NCBI GenBank assembly: GCA_950097015.1
Contig: CATNEN010000012.1
Span: forward strand, 1,295,501-1,359,500
Reading direction: 5' to 3'
From: Macrostomum hystrix
Lineage: Eukaryota > Platyhelminthes > Macrostomidae
DNA length: 64,000 nucleotides
How positions within the stretch are numbered: position 1 is the stretch's first letter; every line of letters starts with the position of its first letter. The notes under the pieces were generated by a model, which had not been told where the DNA came from, searched no databases, and was given only the letters and a program-made list of their open reading frames with translations. The translations under genes were made by a program, and so were the position numbers. Positions 54,186 through 64,000 of the stretch are shown piece by piece.

Positions 54186-54827
54186 GGGTAATGTATCATC
54201 AACCGAACAGTGTATCTTCAAAACCGAACAAGAATTTTTACTTCTTCCTTGGTCTCGTGCAAGACAGAAACAAGCTATTGTGTTTCACAGAACAACTAAT
54301 TTGAAAGTTGTAGAAATTATCTACAAGCTGAGGCATGATGTGCAATGAAGCATTAAGAGGAAAGAAAGATATTGATGTTTCAGTAGAAATTTGTATTGCA
54401 AAAGCATACTTTTTAACAACATTTTTTCAGTATGTACTTTAGACAAAGATTGTATGTGGTTGCTTGCCAATTAAATGACCATAAATGTAGTTATTTATAG
54501 AGCATGAAAAATGCTTTCAAATTACATAATTCATGATAGTTCACTCCTGAAAATAAGATTAAACCACTCACTCAAATTGTAAAACCAAACATCAAATTCT
54601 CTGTTTGGTTTGAAGATACATGAAAATCATTGTTCGGTTTTAGATAAAAAGCTGGAATAACTTTTTTCTATTTGATAAAATAGCAAAAGCTGATACTTTT
54701 TAGAAAGATGTAACTGTTTTCTATAACTTGGCTTTTGATTTATCATCATATCTTAAATAGAAAATCTGTAGCTTAGGTTTGAAGTTAAAAAAATACACAT
54801 TCTTGTTTGGTTGATGATACATTACCC
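54186..54827. mobile_element. MITE with TA target site, Tc1/mariner-like
   Basis: The left end GGGTAATGTATCATCAACC at 54186 is exactly mirrored at 54827. TA stands on each side (54184-54185 and 54828-54829). Similarity continues into CAAACAAGAA-type words after a short insertion on the left. No transposase is present. Confidence 0.75.
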
Positions 54828-54834
54828 TAGATAC

Positions 54835-55840
54835 TGCTCAGTGTATGTGAATGCTAGATCAATAGCAGTTGCCAATGACACTATGATTTATGGGTATAAT
54901 TGGCCATATTGGACAGTATTGTGAAGGACTTTGGTCCACAATACTTTTCTGCAGTAGTATCATTTAATTTTATGAAAAATAATTCTATGGGAAACCTCCT
55001 TGCCAATATCTAAAAAACAGTAGCAAATTAGGGTCAGCCTAGGCCTACTTGGTTATGTTATGTCTAGACTGATATAAAGAAACTCAATAGGCCTAATAGG
55101 CCCCTACTAGGGCCTAATAGATAGGATCCAAAGTTGCTATACTTTACTATATTGGCCCACTTGGATAGGTCTAAATCAGTTAGGGCCTAGTCTCCTAGTG
55201 AGTAGGCCCCCTATACACTCAGAGGCCACATCAATAACACATTTTTAGCTACTTATTAGCTAGGCCTTGGTCTTGCCCTTAGTAATTTCTATTTTGATCA
55301 CATAAGAAGGCTAGGCCTAGCTTTACTTGTTTCTCTATAACTTTATGTTTAGATATAAGAAATTCAGTATAGGGCCAAGCCTGCATTGTAGGGTAATAGC
55401 TAGCTACCAGAGTACCAGTGGCTAATTGTTTTAGGCCTAGTTTATATACAAATTACGTGATATGGCTATAAGCTATATAGGCCTAGTATAGGCCCCCTAT
55501 AATAAAGAAAAAACGATGGCCTTCCTTGGCATAAGGTCAACAAACAAGACAGAGTTAACCATAACAATGTCTGTAATATCCTAGTTCACCAGCACTTAAC
55601 CTACATACATATTTTCTCAATGGCGTAGTTTTCGCGCACTCAGTACGTAGCTACATATAGGCCTATTATAGCTCGTACATTACGAAGCCTTATACATTTA
55701 AAAGAACATGCTCTCGGAACAAAGAACATGTTCTGATTTGCCCATTAAGGCAACCGTCGAGCATGTTCTATTGCTGTTTCTTAGACCCTATCTCTGTCAA
55801 CATGGGTGGCAACTTACGTACTGTTTTATTGATTTTACTT
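54835..55840. other. AT-rich spacer with many AGGCCTA words
   Basis: No gene was seen. The word AGGCCTA is strikingly frequent here and in other spacers of the window. Confidence 0.45.
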
Positions 55841-55849
55841 CATTACATA

Positions 55850-55874
55850 ACAACAACAACAACAACAACAACAA
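55850..55874. repeat. (AAC)n microsatellite
   Basis: About eight CAA/AAC units lie just before a GC-rich stretch. Confidence 0.9.
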
Positions 55875-55879
55875 ATTAC

Positions 55880-56126
55880 AGCTACTCCGGCGGTGCCGAA
55901 GGTGGGTAGGCTAACTGTCAAAATGCGCGCGCAAGCGCAGCGTTTCGCAGAATTGTCACTCCACGGGGGTCGGAGAGATGCCAGCGTCCGACAGAAGCAG
56001 GTCGACGTAGCGCACTGTCCTCGCCTGGCCACGCCGCCGCGGTCCCTGCAGGGAAAGCAACAGTACATCCTGCAGGTGCTCTTGTCAGCGCTGCTCCGCT
56101 TGAAAGACGTGTTGTCTTCCTTTTAG
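55880..56126. other. GC-rich island with an open frame
   Basis: A 77-residue frame on the plus strand (55893-56126) lies in a CpG-rich stretch. The composition contrasts strongly with the flanks and could mark a promoter or an exon. The frame has no recognised domain and ends in the hairpin that follows. Confidence 0.35.
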
Positions 56127-56165
56127 TTTTTGTTCATTACATACAAAAACTAAAAGGAAGACAAC
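56111..56165. repeat. Perfect 23-bp inverted repeat
   Basis: GTTGTCTTCCTTTTAGTTTT and three more bases (56111-56133) are exactly mirrored at 56143-56165 around a 9-base loop. It could form a strong hairpin in DNA or RNA. Confidence 0.85.
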
Positions 56166-56765
56166 AGTCGATGTCGTAAACGGATAGGCCTAACCAAAAA
56201 TCTGATTTGGAATACGATACTATATTGCATGCAGGTAAATAAATGTACTTGTTAAGTTATAATTATCAGTGCTGCATATAAAATGCAAAATGAACCCGAC
56301 AAGAAGGATTAGTAAACAATTTAACAAATCAAGTAGCATTGTTACAGTCGGATTAGTTTAAATCAATTTTAAATCCCGCTTGTATGACTTGCTTATGAAA
56401 TTAAGAAAATTTATTCCTAAATAAAAAAGAAATTCAAGTTTAGCTCCTGTGTTTTAATATTAGGCTTTTATCAACTTTTATAAGAAGCAAAAGTAAGAAG
56501 CGATTGTCATCTGTCGATCTTTGAAGTTTTACTTTTGTTTTTCTGTTTATGCATGCGAACTTGTTCCTTAGTCAAGATGAGAAAAGTATTAAATTCATAA
56601 TAAAATGACATAACAAAGTTTATTGGAGTGTCCTCATTTCATATTAAGTAAATTATATTGTGCCCTCGTTTTCCTAAATTGTAATGATACACTGATTGTT
56701 GTCTTTGAGTGAGACTAGAAGCTTTAAATAAGGAAATATGTGTCTAACTAGTTTCGAAACAGGAT

Positions 56766-57193
56766 CCTAGACACTTCGTCATCTTACAACTTCGTCATCT
56801 TACAACTTCGTCATCCACTTGGAAGGTAGTCCACACTTCGTCATCCAGCCAATTGGCATGCTTTTAAGTTTGGTCAGTTCGTCATCTACTAATAGGCCTA
56901 ACAAGCAATCAAGTTCGTCATCAATAAAGTGAGGGTGGGATGGTGGGGCAGAGGTGTGAACACACTTCACACTCTAAATTGTCAAAAAGAGGTGTCAAAA
57001 CTGATTTCATTATAAGTGTAGGTGCCAACACGATGTGAGGAGGGGTGGTTCTGTTCTGACTTTGAAAACTTTTGTTTTAGGCCTATAGATGACGAAGTGT
57101 ATTCAAGTCTAAGTCTCTTCGTCATCCACCCTCTAAGATATTGGACAGATCGTCATCTGGATGACAAAGTTGTAAGATGACAAAGTGCCCAGG
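56766..57193. mobile_element. MITE with GTCATC-rich inverted ends
   Basis: The left end CCTAGACACTTCGTCATCTT is mirrored at the right end by the inverse of CCTGGGCACTTTGTCATCTT. TACAACTTCGTCATC follows on both sides with T/C changes. CTTCGTCATC recurs in tandem inside. No convincing target duplication or transposase was seen. Confidence 0.65.
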
Positions 57194-57339
57194 TACTGTG
57201 AAATTCATGGATGGATGAGTTGGTCAACTTTGGCATAGGGCCTAACTAATATAAGAAGAAATTAAGCTCCTAGCTATCATGCTGGTGTACTTGCCAGTGT
57301 ACAGATGAAGAAATCTGTTGATTTTATTAGTTCCTTGAC

Positions 57340-57598
57340 CATACATGCGCAACCTCCCAAATCTTAGCCGGCCGTGCGACTTAGTTTTTGCTCTCATTTG
57401 CGACTTAGTTCGTTTCATTGCTCTATTTACGACTTAGTTTGCTCTCATTTGCTCTTTTTCTCTCCCCTTTTTCCTTTTCTTCACGCCTTCCTTTTTTGTC
57501 CCTTGGTCCCCCCTTTGATTTTTTTGCGCTTGGTCGATTGGTTTTTGCGACTTACCTTGCTTGGCCCTCGGCCCTCGGCCGGGTGTTGCGCATGTATG
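57340..57598. mobile_element. hAT-like MITE, copy 2
   Basis: It shares the 14-bp ends of copy 1 (CATACATGCGCAAC and its inverse) and most of the interior, but holds one 51-bp unit instead of four. The insertion duplicated TCCTTGAC (57332-57339 and 57599-57606). The different target duplication proves an independent insertion. Confidence 0.9.
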
Positions 57599-57609
57599 TC
57601 CTTGACTAA

Positions 57610-58308
57610 TTTGAATGTAATTGTAGGCCCTATAGCCGTAGGGGCCCTACTCTTTGTTTTAAATGCAGTGACACCCTGCCATGAACAAGAGAGAGAGACC
57701 ACTTGCTAAATCATTAATATGAAGGTGAAGTTAGCAAGAGAGTACAATGCATAACATAGTTTTCTAACAGCATTTGATTTGATAGCGTTGTACTTATACT
57801 TGCAAAGAGTAACACCTTCTCAAAGAGCAATGCCATCTTCCCTGGCTTGCACATATTTAACCCATCAATTCATTCTATTTTTTGCAACAATAAAAGTGGT
57901 AGTCAGAAAAACTTTTCATTATCTTTAGGCCCCTATGGCAGATGAGTTTGTATGAACTCTTGTATGAACTCTTAAAAGTTTAACCATTTTAATGGTATTG
58001 ATATTGATAATAAAAAAGATTACTAGAAGCACTTAACTAGCTAATATATTTAAAGATCACTATATCAGGTAGGTAAGTATTTCATGTGAATCTATTCATC
58101 AATGTAATAAACCAATCACTAAGCCTAGCAGCTTACCTAAAGATAGGCCCTACAGCTAGGCCTAGTAACCAGTTGTTTCATCTTTTTGGCTATAAATACT
58201 TCAGCACTAAACTGGTTTGGCCTACATATAAAATAATATAAAATGTAATTTAAATTTAAAGATTATTTTTTTATTTTTAATTTGTTTCTTTTGATTAAGA
58301 AAACATGT
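57610..58308. other. AT-rich spacer
   Basis: No gene, RNA or repeat was recognised between two MITEs. Confidence 0.45.
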
Positions 58309-58317
58309 TTTCAGTTT

Positions 58318-58998
58318 GGAAGTGCTTATCCCACGGTCCCGTGCCGATAATTTCAATTTTATCCACACGGATCCATGCCAATAATTTTCTGCTTATCCAC
58401 ATGGAAGCTTGTATGAATAGGTCTACTTTCAAGTCCCTACCTATTCTTCTCTGAGCATAGGCCTAAGGCTTTTGCTTCAGAGTATAGTGTATAGTGTACA
58501 CTATCAATACATAGTGTAAAATAATAACAATGATGTGTGATAATGTGTGACAAGTTTGGTGCTGACTAGAATTCTGCTGGTTGACTCGTATGATTTTCTT
58601 TGATGGACTTCTTACTTTTTAAGTCAATACAATTTGAATGAAAACACATAATGATGACAAAAGATTTAGTAAGTTGTTATTACAATAATTAAAAAGGATG
58701 ACATTAATGTCGGTTAATGAATGTGTAGGTCGAAATGTAGGACACATTCGTAACACACTGGCAACTTTGTCGATCTATTGGCTCAAGGGTTCAACAAAAT
58801 GTTCAAACCCAAAAGGGCCTCGTTTCAAGAAACAGAACTGTGTGGATAAAATTGAAATTAATGGCACGGCATATTTATATTAAGAGTTTTAGACCTATTC
58901 ATACAAGCTGCCGTGTGGATAAGCAGAAAATTATCGGCACGGATCCATGTGGATAAAATTGAAATTATCAGCACGGGACCGTGGGAATAAGCTCTACC
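58318..58998. mobile_element. Mutator-like MITE with long inverted repeats
   Basis: About 110 bp at the left (58318-58428, with GCTTATCCCACGGTCCCGTG) are mirrored at the right (58888-58998) with few changes. A perfect 9-bp duplication TTTCAGTTT stands at 58309-58317 and 58999-59007. Long terminal inverted repeats with a 9-bp duplication are the mark of Mutator-like elements. The interior (about 460 bp) has only a short open frame. Confidence 0.85.
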
Positions 58999-59009
58999 TT
59001 TCAGTTTAG

Positions 59010-60460
59010 CAGTTTTTTCTCCTTAAGTACCTAAAATGTATGATAATGTATATTAGTTGATGACTTGACTTTTCAAGTTTATATTTGTTTGCAAATAGTT
59101 TAAAGTTATAGCAATTGAGTCAATGAAAACTTTTGTTGAATGTTAAGGTGCTTTGACTTATTTTTTTTTGTTTTTTCATAGTATGCTCTACTGAAGTATT
59201 AGCATTATCAAATGCTAAATTATTAAACAAATGCTAGCAAAGAAAATGATATTAAAAGCATCAAATTAAAACATGTAATGTGGGCTGAAATGGTTTTAGG
59301 CTAAAGTGCTATATAGAATGAAAAGAATCTAAAGAATGATAAGGTCTATTTTCACCATTCCTTCATCAAAATATGCTAAATTTTTCAAATCAGTACTCAT
59401 ATTTTAATAAGCTTAACTTTATTGTTAAGGGGACCTGGAACATGGCTAAATGGCTAGTACTATTCTAAATCAACTTTTTATAAATTGTAAATATGTATCT
59501 GGTCTAATTGTAATTCCTGTTCAATCAGCAATATTTTTGTTTTTCTAGACAGTTTTAAATCTAGTCTAAATATTTCTGAATAATTAGGCTGAAGTTTAAC
59601 CATTTGGAACATTCTGAACTTTAGTGGATCTATCTAATCAGAAAGTTCAGAATTAAAACAAATATTGAAGAAGTTATTCAATTACTTTGATAATTAAATT
59701 CTCATGTTTAATATATTAAGGCTTAAAATAGTTTTCTGTATATTTCTTATCTGAAACCTAAGATTTAAATGTTCTTCTTTGTTTTCTAATTTATAGGCAT
59801 GCAGTTTGAATCTAAGTTTTTTGATTAAAATATGGATAGCTCAAATTCAATACTACTTGCATTACCTATTACAGTCCTTTACTAATTACTTTTAGCTACT
59901 ACTTTTAGCATTTAGGATTATTATTGACTATTTAGTCAATTAGTAGATTTGACGTCTACTTTATTCGAGGGTCAAAAAGAGAGAAAATTTAAGACTTAAT
60001 AGATTGCTCACATCATCAATTAGCAAGGGTCTAATTATGTTCTTGTTTGTCGCCCTCTTGCGCACCAAGATACTTGAGTTAGCACTGATTTTTTTCTTTT
60101 ATTTTCCACTGATTAGCTAGCGTCTAATCATTCAGTTTACAAAATCCAATGTTGCGTTTTTCGGATTATCGCAGTGTATCTTCGATACTGATGCACTGGA
60201 ACCCTGCAGTCCTTTTCGTTAGAAACATCACTTAGTGACACAAAGTACCCTGCAAAATCAAAGGATCATTTCTTGCTTGCCACCAGCAAATCTTTTCCTT
60301 CCAATCTGTCCAGGGCCAGCAGTGTCTTTGTAGCAATTATTGAATCTTGCACCAGCAGCCACTAAAGTATTGGTTAGCTCACACACTGAGAGCGGCAGAC
60401 ATAAGTAGGGGGGGGCTGGGCCAGGGGCCAAATTGTTCAACGCTTGAAAAATCGCCTTTG
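59010..60460. other. Upstream region of the kinase gene
   Basis: It is AT-rich to about 60000. From about 60240 the composition becomes more GC-rich, which may mark the promoter and leader of the kinase gene. No clear TATA box was chosen. Confidence 0.4.
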
Positions 60461-60472
60461 CAGCCAGCCCGG

Positions 60473-63047
60473 ATGTACAGCTGCGGCCAGCGACACTCGG
60501 GTGGCTTGGCTGATTACGGCCTATTAGCCTACAGGCAGTGCCAGCAGTTCACGCCGCCGCGACCGCCGCATGCGCCGCCGCGGTCCATGCCGCATCGGTC
60601 GACTAATAAAGCTGCGACAACTGCCACTGGCTCGCCATTGCCTGGCCAGCAGCAGCAGCAGCGTCGACACTTCAATGACGGAGCCTATTACGATGCGTCC
60701 CAGTCTCGCTCACGCTCCAGATCGCGGTACCGGTCTCGCTCGCCGTCTAGTCATAGGCGTCGGAACCAGGCAAATCATTATCAATATCAGCATCAGCAGC
60801 ATCAGAGCCAGTACGAGAGGCGCAGGCATCGATCGTCCACTTCCTATACGGAGACAGCGTCGCCTACTACAATTGGTCAAGATCGAAGTCGGCGCGATCG
60901 ATCCCCTAGGGGAGTTAGCAGCTCAGGAGACCAGCGCCAGCAGCGGCATCAACGTCATCGACGTAGTCGGCACAGTCGGCGCCGGCCCCGCCGCCGATCG
61001 CAACAGCGCCGCCGTGATCGGTCTCGATCTAGGACGAGAACTAGATCCCGGTCGAAATCCAGGGGATCTTCGCGCCGGGACGGACGGAGTTCGCGAACGG
61101 AGTCAACGACAAAGACGCGATCGCACTACAGGTGAGAAGTTTTTAGATAAAGTTTGTTTTAGAAAAGCGAGATGAAGGTAAAGATGATCTTACTTATGAT
61201 ACTACTTTGAGTCTTTTTTGTGAGTAGTAATTAGTATATCTCTACTTGTTGTCATCATTCTACTATAGATACTATGCAAAACACTGAAACACTTAATTCA
61301 CTTCCCTAGTGTTTTTGTTCACTATATCACGCTTTAAAATTGATACAAACATCTATCTATTGTGATTTTGGTCGAAATAGGCAAACAATAATCTATGGAA
61401 TTCCAGGAGCCGTCGTCGCCACTATCAGCAAACGCAGCAACAGCAGCAGCAGCAATTTTCACAGCATGGCTCGCAAACTAGCGACAGTCGCAGATCCCGG
61501 TCCCGGTCCCGGTCCTTTGTACAGCAGGATCGCGACGGCCACCTGGTAGTGCAGCCGGGCTCCAGCATGCGGTCCGGCCGCTACACCCTGGTTCGCCTGC
61601 TAGGCGAGGGCACATTCGGCCGTGTGATCGAAGCCGAGGATAGGCGCGAAGGAAATGAACACGTCGCAATCAAGGTGAGAAAGTGAAATTAAAATTAGGC
61701 AGTCAGGGCTGATGTACATTCCAGTGCGAGTGCGGTCCTGTGTTGTCAGAGTTCAGTTGCACCAGTACCCACAGCCCCCTGCTAGTATTATTATTGTCCT
61801 CGGGAGAGATCTTTCGATTCTTCAGATCCTTAAGTGAGACTTCTCAAAATCCCAGATTCTCGGTCGGGAGTATTAAACCTACCAGATCCTCAGGTGGGAG
61901 TATTAAACCTACCAGATCCTCAGGTAAGATCTTTCAAAATCCCAGATCCCCAGTTTCCTATCCCATCCTAACAGGTTGTGCGCAATGTGCCAAAGTACCG
62001 AGACGCCGCCATGCTGGAGATAAAAGTGCTCCAAACCCTGGAGCGTCGCGATCCTCATGGAAAATTTCACTGCGTCCAACTGCGGCAGCACTTCGACTAT
62101 CACGGCCACGTCTGTCTAGTATTCGACATGCTAGGCGAGTCCGTGTTTGATTTTCAGAAGCGCAACGACTACGCGCCCTACCCGTTGGAGCAAGTGCGCA
62201 GCATGGCCTACCAGCTGGCCTACGCTGTCAAATTTCTCCACGACTGCGGCCTGACGCACACAGATTTGAAGCCGGAGAATATATTGTTCTGCAATTCCTC
62301 AGATTATTATCGCGACGTCTGTCCCAGCACCGGCCGGGTGGTGAGAGAGAGAGGCTAATTGTGGTTTATGATAAGCAATTAAACACACCTAAGCTGACTA
62401 CCACACAAGCTGTCTGCGCTTCTCAACATTTCATTTTGTGAAGTTATGCATTCAGAGTAGGGCCTGAGCTCACCTGTACACCAACAGCCAAGTTACAAAT
62501 CAATCGATCGATTCCAATCGCCCTCCAGCGCACCGTCCTGCGTGACGCCACCATCCGTCTGATCGATTTCGGCTCGGCCACCTTCGATCACGAGCATCAC
62601 ACGAAAATTGTCTCCACTAGGCACTATCGCGCGCCTGAGGTTGTCCTAGAACTAGGCTGGTCGCATCCGTGCGATGTCTGGTCTATCGCCTGCATTGTGT
62701 TCGAATTGTACACTGGCGAGTGTCTGTTTATGACTCACGACAATCTGGAGCACCTGGCCATGATGGAGCGCTGCTTCGGCCGTCTACCAACCCGCATGGT
62801 TGAAGCCTCGCCAAAGACTAAGTACTTTCATCGCGGCCGGCTTGCCTGGAAATTCGGCGGCTCCGAGACTGTCGTGCAACCGTTGCGCCGCTATGCCCAG
62901 CTGCCGGAGAGTCGCGAGCATCGCCAGCTGTTCGACTTCCTTGAGGACCTATTCGAATACGAGCCCAGACGACGAGCCGCGCTCAGCGAAGCCATCGATC
63001 ATCCATTCTTTGAGGGCCTGCCTCAGCATATGCGACTGCACAGGTGA
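60473..63047 (+). CDS. CLK: LAMMER/CLK dual-specificity protein kinase
   Basis: Four exons join in frame: 60473-61131, 61407-61674, 61975-62340 and 62529-63047. Introns are GT-AG and the product is about 603 residues. I chose the ATG at 60473; an in-frame GTG-to-stop stretch extends upstream but without a clear ATG context. Residues 80-255 are rich in Arg-Ser dipeptides, as in CLK kinases that bind SR splicing factors. The kinase domain has GEGTFGRV (286-293), VAIK (Lys309), THTDLKPEN (catalytic Asp406), DFGSATF (Asp444), STRHYRAPE and the family signature EHLAMMER (505-512). Members phosphorylate SR proteins and control splicing in the nucleus. The closest relatives are CLK1-4 and fly Doa. 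Intron 2 contains a 30-bp tandem duplication (61866-61925). This is the one clear host gene in the window and it looks intact. Confidence 0.93.
61866..61925 (+). repeat. 30-bp tandem duplication in CLK intron 2
   Basis: GGGAGTATTAAACCTACCAG followed by ATCCTCAGGT occurs twice in a row. Each copy ends in CAGGT, and the second ends in CAGGTAAG, a good donor sequence, which may create a cryptic splice site. Confidence 0.8.
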
Positions 63048-63049
63048 TG

Positions 63050-63420
63050 CTGCAATTAATTGCTGCTTTGCAACATAGATCAGTATTCGCATCGTGGTCT
63101 ACTGTTAGTAGCTTGCACGCAATACAAGCCGGAATATAAAACATCCCTAATTCTTATTCTTAAACGCAGTCGGATATATTCTTTTAATTAGCCATGTTAT
63201 GGGGTCAGTGGCCACATTAAATCGGGACGCAGCCGCGGAGAGAAGGTTTGGTGGTTTGTCGTGCAATTTACGCCATTGAGGGACAACCAATAAGGCACAG
63301 TGGAATGTACACTGCCTGACGATGAGAAATTCAGTTCAGATGTACACACCCGTGTGAGCGTGCGTACAGTATCTGTGTACGTGTGTGCTCAAGAGTCAGC
63401 GTAATGTGCAGAATCGCCTA
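63050..63420. other. Downstream flank of the kinase gene
   Basis: No gene was recognised. No AATAAA was found close to the stop; the nearest is near 63941, so the kinase polyadenylation site is not settled. Confidence 0.4.
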
Positions 63421-63424
63421 CTCT

Positions 63425-63480
63425 GGCTGCGGGTCTAGTGTCACCAAATGATGTGCCACTGCCCGCAGCCATCCTGCAGA
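63425..63480 (+). repeat. SINE hairpin, second copy
   Basis: GGCTGCGGGTCTAGTGTCAC continues with CAAATGATGTGCCACTGCCC and closes the hairpin with CGCAGCC at 63470. It matches 3676-3721. One base pair differs on both arms together (T-A in the first copy, C-G here). The tRNA-like head is not recognisable upstream. Confidence 0.75.
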
Positions 63481-63489
63481 TAAGCAATG

Positions 63490-64000
63490 CTTACTGTTTC
63501 TGCACTGTAGAGTTGAGGACAGTTTGTATGAATATAAGAAACACGGAAAATATGAAACCTTACAAAATAGTGATACTATTAAAATACAATGAAAAAACTG
63601 CCTTTTTAAGGTCCGAATTTAGTTTTGCGATCCGCAAGAAGTCAGCTTAATTATCTTTCATCACCTGCTGCTTTCACAGATATCACTCCAGCTCGCCCTA
63701 CCGCAGGTGACAACCGTGACAGCGCTACCTGCCTACGAAACAGTTCTTGTCTCCTTTATTCAAACAATAATTCTTGCTTAGTTTTATGGACATTGAATCG
63801 ATGTAATTGTTCACCTGCTTGTTCGCGTTTGATTATATTTGCTTGCGGTCGAATATTAAAAGAATAAGTTTGTATTTTCTTTACCGCCGCTGCTCTAAGA
63901 GCCGTTTTTTCTGGACCAGTTTTTGGGTAAAATGAATTTCAATAAAGTAGTGATTTTCGGGAAGATCACATCAAAAACGAATACTTCGGAAATTTAGGGA
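63490..64000. other. Window end, no gene recognised
   Basis: Short open frames only. AATAAA near 63941 could serve a transcript that continues outside or from upstream. Confidence 0.4.

Overview
This window looks like genomic DNA of an invertebrate animal. The clear host gene is a LAMMER/CLK family kinase split by GT-AG introns. The spacers are AT-rich, and there are animal-type transposons, a tRNA-derived SINE, a LINE and a Ty3/gypsy retrotransposon. I cannot name the species. No rRNA gene, CRISPR array or bacterial-type operon is visible.

Layout. 1-1490: a hAT-like MITE, two minisatellites and an array of CGACGTCG palindromes. 1493-2224: an intact BEN-like gene. 3190-9480: a CACTA terminus, a SINE, a decayed BEN-like gene, a GC-richer block with no assignment, and another CACTA terminus. 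9559-18899: a complete, very young Ty3/gypsy element with 978-bp LTRs that differ at about five positions. It has a 4-bp target duplication, gag, pol reached by a -1 frameshift, a third ORF behind its own TATA box, and arrays of small hairpins. 18900-37562: a nest of CACTA-like fragments, including a 5,967-bp element (30816-36782) sitting inside another element's transposase ORF. 38266-38526: an Hsp70 fragment. 39324-46778: a complete CACTA-like element with a BEN-like gene and a Transposase_21-type gene; it interrupts a MULE-type gene that carries a C48 (Ulp1-like) protease domain (38866-39323 and 46781-50519). 50650-52930: an antisense decayed LINE. 53100-59007: duplications and four MITEs. 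60473-63047: the CLK/LAMMER kinase. 63425-63480: a SINE tail.

The most interesting pattern is in the CACTA-like nest. Each recognised terminus begins C[A/C]CTAG and is paved with its own palindromic word: TTGCAA, AATGCATT or AGATCT. Each family carries a divergent BEN-like gene upstream of, or without, the transposase. I infer that the BEN-like protein plays the role that TnpA plays in maize En/Spm, binding its family's palindromes, while the Transposase_21-like protein cuts the ends. This is testable and is not shown by the sequence alone.
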